A stretch of 64,000 bases of DNA from Corythucha ciliata (lineage: Eukaryota > Arthropoda > Insecta > Hemiptera > Tingidae). Under the pieces are notes generated by a model. The model did no database searches. It was not told where the DNA came from and saw only the letters and a list, made by a program, of their open reading frames with translations. Below, piece by piece: positions 32,699 to 43,000 of the stretch. The stretch is from the NCBI GenBank assembly GCA_038030265.1, contig CM075942.1, positions 68,824,926-68,888,925 on the forward strand. Reading direction: 5' to 3'. Numbering within the stretch: the first letter of the stretch is position 1; every line of letters begins with the position of its first letter. The translations under genes were made by a program, and so were the position numbers.

Positions 32699-34157
32699 TA
32701 GAGTAATCCGTAAGCTGCTAAGCCCTTTTCAAGCTTATTCATTCTCTGGAATATAAGTTTGTTAGTGTGCTTCTGCTCATCTAACTTCTCAAGTATGAGC
32801 GTGAGCATTTTCTCGGTGCTCGACACTTCTTGTTTCGCCGGAGCCACCGCTTTTGCATAAGTGGTTTTCTTAACATTATTTTCGGCAGCGACTATCGTTA
32901 GAGATTTACGTCTTTCACTATTTCCGATTGAATTGGAGCGGCTGCGAGGCTCTGCAGTAAAGTTGCGGCTTATTTGCTTTGTTCCTCATGTTCTGCAAGG
33001 CTTTTGCCACTTCGCATCCCCGGTAATTTTCAGGGTGATTTCCTTTGCAGTTCACGCATTTTGGAGCATCCTCGTCCTTTAGGGTACAGTCAGATGTTCT
33101 GTGCTGTCCAGCACATTTCACACATGCAGGGTCCCTACCAGAATAGGACTGCGTGTGATTATAGCTCTGACATTTTTTGCACTGTGGGATCAATTTCGAT
33201 GTCTTCCTCACTGGCTTTATCTTCACAATTAAGTTTAGAATAGACCTGATTTCATGGATTTTTGTAACGTCTTCATCTTTATCAAATGAGAGCATGAAGA
33301 GGGGGAGTTGTCTCAAGACGGTTTCAATCTCCCCCCTGTCATTTTCTTTCTTTTCCTTTCTCGCTATGTTGGTCGCGTCCAATATTTTGAGCCCCTGGTT
33401 TTTAAGATCTTCCATGATCTCACTTTTCTCGCAGGTAGCGTGAAGACATCTGGGGGGTGATTCTGTAACTTGCAAAATTTACGTGTCGTAAAAAGGAAGA
33501 AGGGCGAGGAGAGGTACCTCGTTGCCATGGTTTTTACGATACCTAGTGAATTAAACTGTGGAATTTTCACGCTAGAATGTGTGGTCTCGAAGAAAAAATA
33601 ATAAATTCTTGACAAATGCGTGGAAAAACCATGGCAACGGGGTACATCCTCTCCCCCTCCTTCCCAGTTACGACACGTAAATTTTGCGAGTTACAGAATC
33701 ACCCCCTGGCAATGACCTTTATAGGTCTATCACCCTTGTCTTGGTATGTGTACCACTATTTTTTGCCTTCTCGCACTTTTTCCGTAATTAATTTCCAGCT
33801 TTCCCGGTTATCCAGGTTCAGTTTCCAAACGTTGTTGCTAAGGGCCGTGATTTTGATTTGTTCCTTTGGAATGTCCTTAATAATATCTTTGAGGGACGAG
33901 TAGTTTTTTATTCCCGTTATATTTATTGGCGGAGGAGGTGGGTCCTTTTTAGGCTTTTTGATTTCAATCTTATTGCGATTTATTACTTTTCCAGTTTGCA
34001 ATGAGTTGGATGTTTTCGGTTTACCTGTGTTACCATCTGAAATAATTTCTGGAGATGAATCGGCTTTACGTTTTTTGCTGCTCCTCTTGAGAATCCAGTC
34101 AGTTTCTCTAGCAAGCTCCTCTTCGTCGGTTTCATATTGTGTGGCGTTTATCATCAT
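32699..34157 (-). pseudogene. ORF1: Jockey LINE ORF1 (nucleic-acid-binding), split by MITE
   Basis: The start is an ATG pair at 34157/34154 giving MINATQYETDEEELARETDW, followed by a basic nuclear-signal-like stretch (KRSSKKRKADSS). A PRE_C2HC-type region precedes three knuckles: CKKCQSYNHTQ (a Cys-to-Ser change spoils its end), CVKCAGQHRTSDC and CVNCKGNHPENYRGC (33180-33010). The protein ends LEKGLAAYGLL with its stop overlapping the ORF2 start. It chaperones LINE RNA in this family. A fold-back element (33454-33705) cuts the coding sequence; removing it with one CTGG copy leaves the reading frame continuous across the site. A frame change near 32930 separates the tail. Confidence 0.85.
33454..33705. 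mobile_element. 252-bp fold-back MITE with CTGG duplication
   Basis: The ends GGGGTGATTCTG and CAGAATCACCCC are part of longer arms (to ACGTGTCGTAA / TTACGACACGT and beyond). They are flanked by CTGG at 33450-33453 and 33706-33709. The surrounding ORF1 reading frame confirms that only one CTGG was there before insertion. I do not recognise the superfamily. Confidence 0.85.
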
Positions 34158-34219
34158 TATAAATAACATGTGGTAAGAATGTATAGAAAAAAGCCAATGA
34201 TTATAATGGTGCAAAATGA

Positions 34220-34414
34220 GGAATCAGAGGGTATGGGAGACGTAAGAAGATTGACACGAATAAAAGAAAAAAACAAAAACAAAAAAACATGCACATTAAA
34301 TCGAAATATTATTCGCTGCAGAAGGAAGACGTGGGGAAGAAGGCATGACCTGAAACCAACAACGAGGGCACCGGGCACATAACAGAAGGTTCTTTCTCAC
34401 AGAAAATCCCAAAC
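34220..34414. other. Spacer between two LINEs
   Basis: An A-rich spacer with no coding signal. It separates the 5' end of the Jockey LINE from the 3' end of the CR1-like LINE and may include the latter's 3' UTR. Confidence 0.4.
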
Positions 34415-37287
34415 TCAGAGCAAGTTCGACCCAAGAAGCAGCCGGAGGTAATTCTTCCTAAACACGATAGGGCAATTCATCGATCTCAGTCGAATTGGAA
34501 TCGAATTCCATATCTTGGCCGCAGTGACCACAAAGCCCCTCTGAAAGGAGGTTGTACGGTGGGCCTCCACGACCAAATCCAACCCAGGGGCTCTCGTCAC
34601 TCGCTATCTGGTGCTCCCCTTGAACGTGAAGAGTTCGAATAAATACGTAGGCTTCTTGACCAAGAAAAGTTTGAAAAGAAAGCACCCCATCAGGAATTTT
34701 CTCCTTACCGCCGGCTTGAGCCACCCAAGCTTTTCGTAATAAAAGGTTATGGGGCTGTCATACGGCAAGTCATAAACAAAACGCACGGCTGCATTGAAAG
34801 CACGTTCAATTCTTACATCGTTTTCCACGGAGATGCTGCCATGGAACACCAGACAGCAGTAGTCCAAATAAGGCAAAATGAGAGACTTCACCAAGTGTAT
34901 CCTTGTGCGAATCGGGAGACAATCCTTAACCGCAGAAAGCCTCGCAAGGGTGCCAAACACACTACCGCGAACCTTCCTAGAATGGTCAAGCCACGAAAGA
35001 TGCGGGTCCAGGGTGACCCCCAAATAAGTGATACGATCATGCCAAGGCAGCGAGCCGGAACCAAGCCTGAGTTGCGGGAGAACGGGACGAAGTGAATCAA
35101 CGTTAGCTCTCGACTCCATAAGCATTGATTTGCACTTTTCAAGATTCAGAGACAGATGATTGCTGTGAGCCCAATCCACAACAGCTTGGAGGTCCTCCTC
35201 AATTAAGTCAACCGCCTGATTAAAGTCGACTGGAGAGAATGAAAAATACAATTTTACATCGTCGGCAAACAAATGATAGCGGCAGTACCTTAGGCACCTG
35301 GCCAGATCATATAGGTAAATACAAAACAAAAGAGGGGCAAGAACAGACCCCAAGAACACTTCGATCGCGAACGCGTATGTGGACAAACAACTACCTGACT
35401 TCTATGAGATAGATAAGACTGGAACCATGCGATGACACTCCTAGAAAAGCCCAAATCAGCCATCTTCCTGAGCAAGGTAGAGTGATCAACCCGATCGAAA
35501 GCCTTGCTAAAATCTAACAGGACCACCGCCGTCACCTCTCCCCTATCCATTGCCTGCGAGACATCATGGGTCACCTTCAGGACAGCAGTCTGGGTACTGA
35601 AACCACGTCTGAAGCCCGATTGGAGAGAATCAAAGGCACCCCTAGCCTCCAAAAACTCTGTGACCTGGCCAAAAACGATCCTCTCAAGCAGCTTGGAAAC
35701 ACAGCTTAAGATGGAAATTGGCCGAAAATCTGAAGGACCTGCCGGTCTCGCTACTTTCGCCAAAGGGCAAACCAAGGCCGTTTTCCACAGACTTGGGAAG
35801 GTTGCCGACTGAAGGGAGAGATTGAATATATCAACCAACGGAGCTCCCGCTGAGGAGAAGCAGCTCTTAATGTCCCTAAGACTGAGATCGTCAATACCCA
35901 AGGAATCAGACTTCGAGCCAGCCAACGCCACCGCAATATCCGACTCCGACACGTCACTGAAGAAGAAACGGTCATCCTCAAACGGAACCTCAGGGACAGA
36001 GTCAACTGAAGCAGGCAACCCAGTGCCAACAGAAGAAAAATGAGAACAGAGAGCGTCAATCGAACAAGGCAGCTCTGGCGTCGGACTTCCAATTTTACCT
36101 ATCCCAAGAGATTTCAATCTCCGCCAAATCTTTACCTGGTCAGATTCCTCAGCTAATAGCCCGTGGAAAAAGTCACGCATAGCCCGTCTGACCATTGTGA
36201 CAACACGGTTTCTCGCCGCCTGGTACGCGCACCAATCCTGCCGACACCGGTGCCTCCGAAACCGTCTCCTAAGCGCCTCCCTACTCCTAATCTCGGCCCT
36301 GATCTCGTCCGTCATCCAAGCAGCCCCCCTCCCACCAGCTCCAGAACGAAAAGCCTTAAAAGGGGCATGACGGTTCATTACATCCGTAATTTTCTTGTTA
36401 AACGTTGAAACCTTGGCATCAATTGAGGTCTCCGAATAAAGGCGGCTCCAGTCCATACCACGGAGGTCATTTTCAAGCTGATCAGCAACTACGCTTTTAT
36501 AGCAACGCCTGATAACAACGGGGCTCCCCTGGATGACCACCCTAAACCGATAGATCACGAAAATTAAATCATGATCTGACATTGAAGGCTCGCGCTTCTG
36601 CCCAAAAATGTCCTCAGCCAAACTGTGGTCACCTGCAACGGCTATGATGTCCAGCCAGGAAGAAGACTGGGACGGTGTTAAAGATCGGTGTGTCGGGTCG
36701 AACGGGACAATACTAAGATCGTGGGAAAAAAGTAAATTTTTAAGGTGGGTGCCCTCAAAGCCCTCGCCACATAGATTGGCGTTCAAGTCACCGACAAAGA
36801 AAAAGTGCTGAAATCCGGATCGCGCAAGTGAAAGGGAGCTCTCAAGCTCGCTACCAAACGCCACTCCCGGTGGCCTATAAGCAAGTAAAACGCCGAAACG
36901 AGAGTCCCCAACTCCAACCTCCAATACTAAAAAATCAATAATCGATTGATCCGAGGAGGAACAAACAACACTAGCCCCACCCAGCGCATCCCTAACATAA
37001 CATGCAACCCCACCACCACGCCTGTCCACCCTGTCCTTACGATGGATCGTATAATCAGGCAATTTGAAATTACTGTCCGGCATGTCAGGGTCCAACCACG
37101 TCTCCGAAACGCATATCACGTCGTAGTCAAGGGGCTCGAAGTAATCACGAAAGTTCTCAAATTTACCAATCAGTGAACGAGCATTGATATGACAGATGGA
37201 TAACGAGTCCTGCATCAAATCAGGCGAGAGGAAACAATCCAGTAACCGGTAACGAAGTAGAAAGGACAGGGAATCTGAGGACAACAC
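34415..37287 (-). pseudogene. ORF2: CR1-like LINE ORF2: endonuclease, RT, C-terminal domain
   Basis: The 665-residue open part (37287-35290) starts with the endonuclease: CHINARSL (about 37190), VICVSETWLDPDM, RRGGGVACYVRD, FFVGDLNANL and SDHDLIF. RT motifs include DFRPISILSCVSKLLERI (about 35730), VVLLDFSKAFDRVDHSTLL (about 35520) and, after a frame change at about 35340 within the conserved 'GxxLxPLLF' segment, HLFADDVKLY (about 35265). The C-terminal WNSIPIRLRS motif follows a second break near 34603. The protein nicks target DNA and reverse-transcribes LINE RNA. Two breaks inactivate it, but the endonuclease and most of RT are intact. Confidence 0.9.
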
Positions 37288-37646
37288 TTCAGCAATACCA
37301 CTAGAAAATACACATCAACACAGAAACAAAAGCGTTCATCAACAGAGCAAATGAACCCACATGATTCCCCATCCAGCACCAAATCATTGTGTATAATTTT
37401 GGGACGAAAAAACGAACGTACGAATGACAAAGACCTAACCCTATTTGGGAAAATGGGAAAGACAATTCGAATATAAAAAAGAGTTAATTGGCATCTAAAA
37501 AATCGTGACAAAGTAAAAAATAAAATAATGGTAATGAAAAAACAGCAGCATACACAAAGAATATTACGATACAAAAATAAAACATAATAACAGCCAAAAC
37601 AGCAGAACCAGTAAGTCAGAGCCGATGAAACCAAGGCGGCTAATTG

Positions 37647-37889
37647 CTATTTTAACCACCGATTTAGGTCCTCAGGTCGGCTGATAGTGGAGGCCGGAAG
37701 GCCCTCCTTTTCACGCATGAGGATGCGTCCGTTTGCCACCCAAACGAATTGAAGCTTCCCACTCCTCATCAATTCCCTGGTCCTTGAGAGAATCCATCTA
37801 TTTTGGCCGGTTAAACTCTCATTAACATAAACCGGGACGTTAGGCCCTTCCTTAAAGCCGATGTCACGGAGGGAGAGAGAGCGCTTCAC
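37647..37889 (-). pseudogene. ORF1: CR1-like LINE ORF1 C-terminus
   Basis: The 80 codons contain VYVNESLTGQNRWILSRTREL and a W-x-GRILMREKEG phrase. They match the C-terminal domain of LINE ORF1 proteins related to baculovirus FP/L1TD-like proteins ('NVYVNESLT..NR.L', 'W..GKIL.R..EG'). The N-terminal part is missing at the junction with the plus-strand LINE fragment. Confidence 0.75.
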
Positions 37890-38259
37890 TTTCCTCAGGT
37901 GGAGGTGGAGCTTTCTCAGTTATCCCGCTGTCCAACTGTTATCGGGTCATGGAACATTCAACGGAAAACTCTACTTCCACCGCCGCCGAGAAAGCCCACA
38001 ATGTCCATGCGGCGGCGAGACCGAGACCGCGGAACACGTGATTTTTGAGTGTCCGATCCTCAGCGACCTCCGCACCAAATGGCGAATACCACCAGTTCCC
38101 AGCCAGCTCGTCGCCTCGAAAACTTCCGCAGCCCGCTTCTTGGCATTCGCCAATGCATGGATCCACCGCCGCGGCACTGGTCCCAATTACGCATCCGCAG
38201 ACACGCTCGGCCTAACACCAGAACAAAGGTCGGATACCCAAAGTACCGGCTCCCAATAG
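37861..38259 (+). pseudogene. R1/Jockey-type LINE ORF2 C-terminus
   Basis: The translation has LLSGHGTFNGKLYFHRRRE then CPCGGETETAEHVIFECP, the C-terminal zinc-like motif that ends R1- and Jockey-group ORF2 proteins. The coding part ends at 38259. GC content is higher than in the surroundings. Together with its 3' UTR it is a 5'-truncated insertion facing the CR1-like LINE head-on. Confidence 0.85.
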
Positions 38260-38635
38260 ACGATGAACCTTCCGGCCTGCGAAATCACAGTGCTCTAGGG
38301 CCCGGTGCCTCCACCCCTCCGAACATCACGGGTATCACTCTCCACCCCACATTACACCTGTAAACTCCCCACCGCCAAGCGGTCCACACCGGTAACGTGT
38401 CAGTTTTGACCAACTGGCACGGCTGATGGGGAGTGGGGTGGAGATAACCAGGACTTGCACGTGTCGGGTCACTTCCCGGCCGTCATGTCAAGCTTTATCC
38501 TGGTCATGTGCCTTTCAAGGCATCAAGCCAGGGCGGGAAGAAGGCACAATCCTGGTCTCTGAATACGAAACGCTTCCCTGAGGGTCTGTTAAGGTTAAGG
38601 TTGCGTTAAGTGTGGTTTCTGAATACGGGCCAATG

Positions 38636-38637
<2 letters not shown>
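38260..38637 (+). other. Probable 3' UTR of the R1/Jockey-type LINE
   Basis: GC-rich non-coding sequence follows the ORF2 end without a break. It holds a short inverted repeat, CCCACTCCCCATC-like against GATGGGGAGTGGG-like, near 38365-38445. No gene is seen. Confidence 0.5.
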
Positions 38638-38699
<62 letters not shown>

Positions 38700-38745
38700 T
38701 TATTCGCGAGAGCACCTCCGATATTAACTCTTCGAGCACTCGCAG
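38638..38745 (-). repeat. Long poly-T and short body: truncated retro-insertion
   Basis: A run of about 53 T (38638-38691) reads as a poly(A) tail on the minus strand. Only about 55 bp of body follows before satellite-hAT sequence starts, so the source element cannot be named. Part of the run length may be an assembly effect. Confidence 0.55.
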
Positions 38746-38746
38746 G

Positions 38747-38886
38747 CTATGATGAGGCCAGCAAGATGTCCAGATTCATGAGTGTGTTGGCTGGGTGGAA
38801 TGTGAAATTACCCCTCTCCACTCATCCTTACGAGATTTCAATCTGATTCCCCCCCCCCCCAGGACAAATTTCTACCTACGCCACTG
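38747..38886 (+). mobile_element. Fragment of satellite hAT element (conserved block)
   Basis: The block matches 28271-28434 and 59041-59203 from ctatgatgaggccagcaag to ctacgccactg. It lacks the satellite and the terminus. Confidence 0.85.
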
Positions 38887-38955
38887 CTTTTGCCAATTCG
38901 TTAAAACTGAACTCTGATATCTTGATCTCGAACTAATTCCCACTCGACCACAACA

Positions 38956-39172
38956 GGGGGCTTATTCTCTAACTCCGAATCAATAGCTTTTTCGAAGTCA
39001 TATGTTTATTTCATTAATTTTCTTCAAACAAATGAATGAAATATTAATTTCATTAATTTTCTTCAAACAAATGAATGAAATATTAATTTCATTAATTTTC
39101 TTCAAACAAATGAATGAAATAGACACATGGCTGGCGAAAAAAATATTGCTTGTTGTTAGAGAATAGGCCCCC
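38956..39172. mobile_element. 217-bp MITE with internal 39-bp tandem repeat
   Basis: The terminal inverted repeats are GGGGGCTTATTCTCTAAC and GTTAGAGAATAGGCCCCC. Between them lie three near-identical 39-bp units (39009-39121) of 'attaatttcattaattttc' followed by 'ttcaaacaaatgaatgaaat'. Each unit is itself partly palindromic (TTCATT...AATGAA). No clear target duplication is seen. Confidence 0.75.
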
Positions 39173-39179
39173 AGGCCCT

Positions 39180-40300
39180 ATCATGAAAGCAATAAGTAAT
39201 AGGATCAACTATGACAAGGGCGTTCTCCCAGGTAATGCGCGCTAAAGACACGGTTTTTTCATTGCGCGCTAAAATCACGCGCACGTAACGGCACGTAATC
39301 CAGTTCCACTGCGTTTTCGATTATGTGCGCCCCCCGCCCCCCAGTTTTTCGTCTGATCCTCACCACGAATGCGAAGTAAAACCAATATCTTTCTGTTGGA
39401 ACCTGTTAACCCAAACCCCTTCCTCTATTGAATCCAATTAAAACACCAAAGCTGATTATCCAAAGCGGATTCACTTTGATAGGAATTAAATTTCATTCTA
39501 TTTTGTTGTTGCATGGTGAAATGCCATAAATCAGTCTTAAAACATCCACAACTCTGTCCCTCCTATACCAGGCAACAGGTGTTTTTTTTTTCTCTCTCTC
39601 TCTCTCTCTCTCGCGGTGTTGTAAAGTGCAACACAAGTATACAACTGAAAAATCAACGAAATCCTAAAACGATCTACTCGTATTTCAACAGAGTTATTAG
39701 GAGCACCTCTTTAATTACCGAACCCGCAAGAGCCAGCATTTTGAAAACAAGGGGTTCTCAGCACAAAATAACAATTAGCCTTACAAACTTTGGCCTTCAT
39801 TACAAGTACAGTATTAAACGTGTACACGTTAAAGTTTTACGTCCGGATAATATTCTTAAATGTCTCCCTCGAGTCCTATTAAGAAATTAGCCTGAAGCCA
39901 TTTGTCAATTAACAGCCCAAAGTGAACGTGAGACAATTTAAAGGCAGCACAGACTTATGCTAGACAAGAGAGCATCATTATAATAATCAGGCCCTTCACA
40001 AAGTTCAGTTTCTCTAATGCACTATGGGTGCCTGTGGGGAAATCCAATCCAGCTACCCTCCCCAATCTACCCCATCAGTAACTTGGTAACTGATGATGGC
40101 ACTATTAAAATAAGTTTTTCATTTAGATTATATAAGAGAACTATTTATATAAACAAGTAATTTTTCCTCACGCTGATCCATCCTACGGAACCCCCCCCCC
40201 CCTTAACCATTACAGTCGTCATTGTTTCGAGCCTTTTGAATTTAAAAAAAAAAAAAAGAAACTTAAAGGGGCGCGTTTGTAATAACTACGGGGTGGCGGC
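39180..40300. other. Non-coding region with simple repeats
   Basis: No recognisable gene is present. A (CT)n tract lies at 39591-39612, a C-run at 40191-40202 and an A-run at 40243-40256. A 125-codon open frame (39513-39890) has no domain I know. Confidence 0.45.
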
Positions 40301-40339
40301 ACAACCCACTACCTTCGAATTCCCTTTGCTTGTCAGTCA

Positions 40340-40360
40340 GTTGCAGTTAGTCTTGCCCTT
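40340..40360 (+). promoter_or_regulatory. Possible initiator upstream of secreted-protein exon
   Basis: TCAGTCAGTTGCAG resembles the arthropod initiator TCAGT and lies about 200 bp upstream of the ATG at 40545. No TATA box is seen. This is only a sequence match. Confidence 0.25.
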
Positions 40361-40544
40361 CGGATTTGAGAGTGGGTGGGTTGTATGAGTTTTTCGTCGC
40401 ATTTCGTAGCACGTGAATAAGGGTTATAGGTTTTTTGTGCGTGTTCGTGATGTGATCGTTGCCTTCCCCCCCCGCCCGACCCTCCAGAGATATTGGATCA
40501 TTTAAAATTAGTTTCAATTAATTCTCCTACACTGCCAGGGAATA

Positions 40545-40611
40545 ATGTGTTCTAAACTGTTAATCGTGTTTATATTCGCCGTTACTTTTGGGCTGTGTTC
40601 TTCCCAAGATA
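40545..40611 (+). CDS. Possible first coding exon of a secreted protein
   Basis: ATG at 40545 opens a 22-codon stretch, MCSKLLIVFIFAVTFGLC plus SSQD. This is a textbook signal peptide: a short basic start, a hydrophobic core, then small residues before a likely cleavage site. A consensus splice donor (A|GTAAGT, 40612) follows in phase 1. The exon/donor combination is too short to appear in ORF scans. The mature protein would be encoded by downstream exons, which I could not identify in the TE-rich DNA that follows; they may lie beyond the window. It could be chance, but signal peptide plus perfect donor is uncommon. Confidence 0.45.
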
Positions 40612-40619
40612 GTAAGTAC

Positions 40620-41455
40620 ACATTTTGTCGTCATTGCACTTTTTTTCATTTTTTAAAGCAAGAGATGGGTATTCTCTGTTCGTGGTAATTAAACAGTTTG
40701 CATGATTATTCCAGCCTCCTCTCTTCAAAATTAAGTTAAATAGGGTCACTAGAAAGCCTGGTGTGGGGGCCAACTTTCGGAAACTTTGATTCAGTCATCA
40801 GTGTAATTTTATTGAATTGATTGCCTCCAGTGTGAGGGAAATGGAGACGTGAGGATGAAGTGATCTGGTAAACCAATAGAAACCAAATATGTGCATACAT
40901 TTTAGAGGAGAGCTTATACGGAATGGAACCTTAAACGAGTCGTATACTATTCCTATTCTGTTTGCCAATTTTGTGTGATCAATATGGGAACTGCTATATG
41001 CAGACTTATGATTCGTAATCTGAATTAATAGGACCAATCTTCTCAAGAAAGGTTCTATTTTGAAGTAAATTTCATGACAAGTTTGATGTGATGTACTGCC
41101 GGACCACCGACAGACTAAAGAGTCAGAAATGGTGCATCTGGACAGTGTCGGTTGACCTACAGTGGCGTGCCCGTGTGGAGGGTTTTGGGGTCCAAACCCT
41201 CCCAGAGTACTTCAGCGCAGCAAAGATATGTTATAAGAATGTTTTTAGAAGTAACAAACATAAATAATGAAAGCGTTGAAATAAAATAAATAACTAAAAG
41301 AAAACAAAGACAAACAAAAGAAAGAAAGAAACAACAAAAATCTGATTTGTTTAGCCCCACACTAAAAGCGGTGCTTATACCACTGACCAGGTTCACTGGC
41401 TTATTCAACACTGGCTCAGGGTCAGGGGGAGGCGCTTCAGAAATGGTGTGCTTCG
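40620..41455. other. Non-coding; possible first intron
   Basis: AT-rich sequence without domains. If the exon at 40545 is real, this is the start of its first intron. Confidence 0.35.
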
Positions 41456-41459
41456 CTGT

Positions 41460-43000
41460 ACTAAAAATGGCTTGACAGGTTTTCGCTGTCTAAAAATAGC
41501 TAAAATAGCTATTCCTACCGTCTAATAGCCTGGGACTGAAGTACGAAGGGGTGTTATATGAAATAACATGGGTGGTATCCACGTGAAAACTATTTTAATT
41601 GTGATATAGGATAACGCCTTGTTAAAATTATAACACCCCTTCGTACTTGCCCCCCTGAACATATCGTGCCCTAAAATGACTCATCTGGCAAAACTGACGA
41701 TTCGCGTCTTGAAAATAACTAAACTACGGACTATTTTTGCCCTTAAAATAGCCAAAAAACTTAAACTCACAGTTTCAGTTGTATTCACAGACGCTGAAGA
41801 TGGCGAGCAGCCGAAACCGGTTCATTTCTAACGCACCTCAACGAGGGAAGACAGACAACGTAGGCTCCTACGGTCTATGGCTACAGTTTCATGCATGCAT
41901 TAGCCAAAAATAACTTCACGCGCACTAAAAATGACTAATATCGACGAGTCGTGTGGCCCTGAAAATTGCGAAAGTGGCTAAATTAACCATTCGCGTGCCA
42001 AAAATGACTAAAATAACCATTCGCTTGATCGGCAATTTTGCGCTCTAAAATCGGTTAAACTGACGTCCAGTTACGACAAAACAGATTGTTCCTGTCCTGC
42101 GAATTGCAAAATCGACCGATTCCCGCACCAAGGAATGGCCAAACGGACCATTCGCGCCTTGTCTTGAACATTTGCGCCCTACAATGATGGCAAGGCTGAC
42201 GAATCGCTCCTTAAAAATTGCTGAACTGATTATTTGTGCGCTAAAAAAAAAGCCGAACCTTGTTTACATAAACTTCAATTCATTTTTTCCCCTAAGTCCG
42301 ACTTATCATTAAGCCGAGATGGTGAAATCCACCATATAAGAGCCCTAAAAAAGTGGATTTGCGCCCTGAAAATGCTTGAACAGGTGATTCCTGCTCTAAA
42401 AATGGCAAAATCGATCATTCGCGAGCCAAAAATGGCCTAACTGACTGTTTTCGCCTTGGTTTTGACGTTCACGCCCCATTAAATGGAAAATCTGGCTCCA
42501 TGTGTCCTGAAAATGGCCAAACTAGGGGATCGAGCCATACAATCGGTAAAAACTGACTCATAGTGCCCTGAAAAATAAACTAAATTAGAAAATTTCCTCC
42601 TCGGTCCGAGACGATTACTGCCCCGAAAATGGTCCAACTGACCGTTATTCGTCACCTAGAAAATGACTGACTTGGCCATTCCGGCTCTAAAAAACTGTCA
42701 ATCCCCGCTCTATAAAGACTGATCGTTCGGACCCCTAAAAATGTAAAACTATAACGATTCATACCCTGAAAATATCACACTGAATAATCACGCCACTAAC
42801 TATTCACAGTTAGCGCCGTAAAAAATAGTCCATCTGGCTATTGACGCCCTAAAATTGGCAAAAATGACTCTTTATGTAGCCCATAAATAGTCGAAACTGG
42901 CGATTCAAGGAACATCGGTGATTTCCTGTCCTGAAAACCGACCATTCACGGTGACAAAAATGGTCGAACTAAACCTTGAAAATGTCTGACGAGCCCTCAC
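41460..43000 (-). repeat. Second, diverged subfamily of the 30-bp satellite
   Basis: Degenerate units of about 30 bp follow 'GCGCCCTAAAAATGGCCAAA' then 'CTGACCATTC'. Steps of exactly 30 bp can be counted, for example between 'cctaaaaatgtaaaac' and 'ccctgaaaatatcacac' near 42736. The unit aligns along its whole length with the first subfamily (GCGGCTAAAATTGAGAAAAA then GCGCTAATTC), so both probably descend from one repeat. Short foreign segments interrupt it, including a 110-bp MITE and 42248-42340, which resembles 22443-22530. Confidence 0.75.
41539..41648. mobile_element. 110-bp MITE-like hairpin
   Basis: The perfect 19-bp ends are AAGTACGAAGGGGTGTTAT and its reverse complement, at the two borders of a 110-bp segment inside the satellite. 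No target duplication is obvious. Confidence 0.65.

Larger units (their letters stand above)
30184..34157 (-). mobile_element. Jockey-clade LINE, nearly full length but defective
   Basis: On the minus strand: ORF1 with zinc knuckles, ORF2 overlapping it by a TAATG, RT, a Jockey-type C-terminus and a poly(A) tail (poly-T at 30184-30200). A large part of the endonuclease is deleted (near 32510), RT is frameshifted, and ORF1 carries a 252-bp fold-back insertion. The 3' end lies against a truncated satellite hAT copy, as expected for target-primed insertion there. Confidence 0.9.
34415..37889 (-). mobile_element. CR1-like LINE, well preserved, 5'-truncated
   Basis: Reading leftward: the C-terminus of ORF1, a ~360-bp inter-ORF spacer, a long endonuclease-RT ORF and a C-terminal domain. 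The 2-kb open endonuclease-RT frame with few breaks suggests recent activity compared with the neighbouring elements. Group assignment (CR1/Jockey superfamily) is from general motif style. The 5' end stops at about 37889, next to a 3' fragment of another LINE on the plus strand. Confidence 0.88.

Noticed and set aside
37215..37634. 139-codon hydrophobic, cysteine-rich ORF on the minus strand
   Set aside because: It lies in the inter-ORF spacer of the CR1-like LINE and overlaps the ORF2 start in another frame; no recognised domain.
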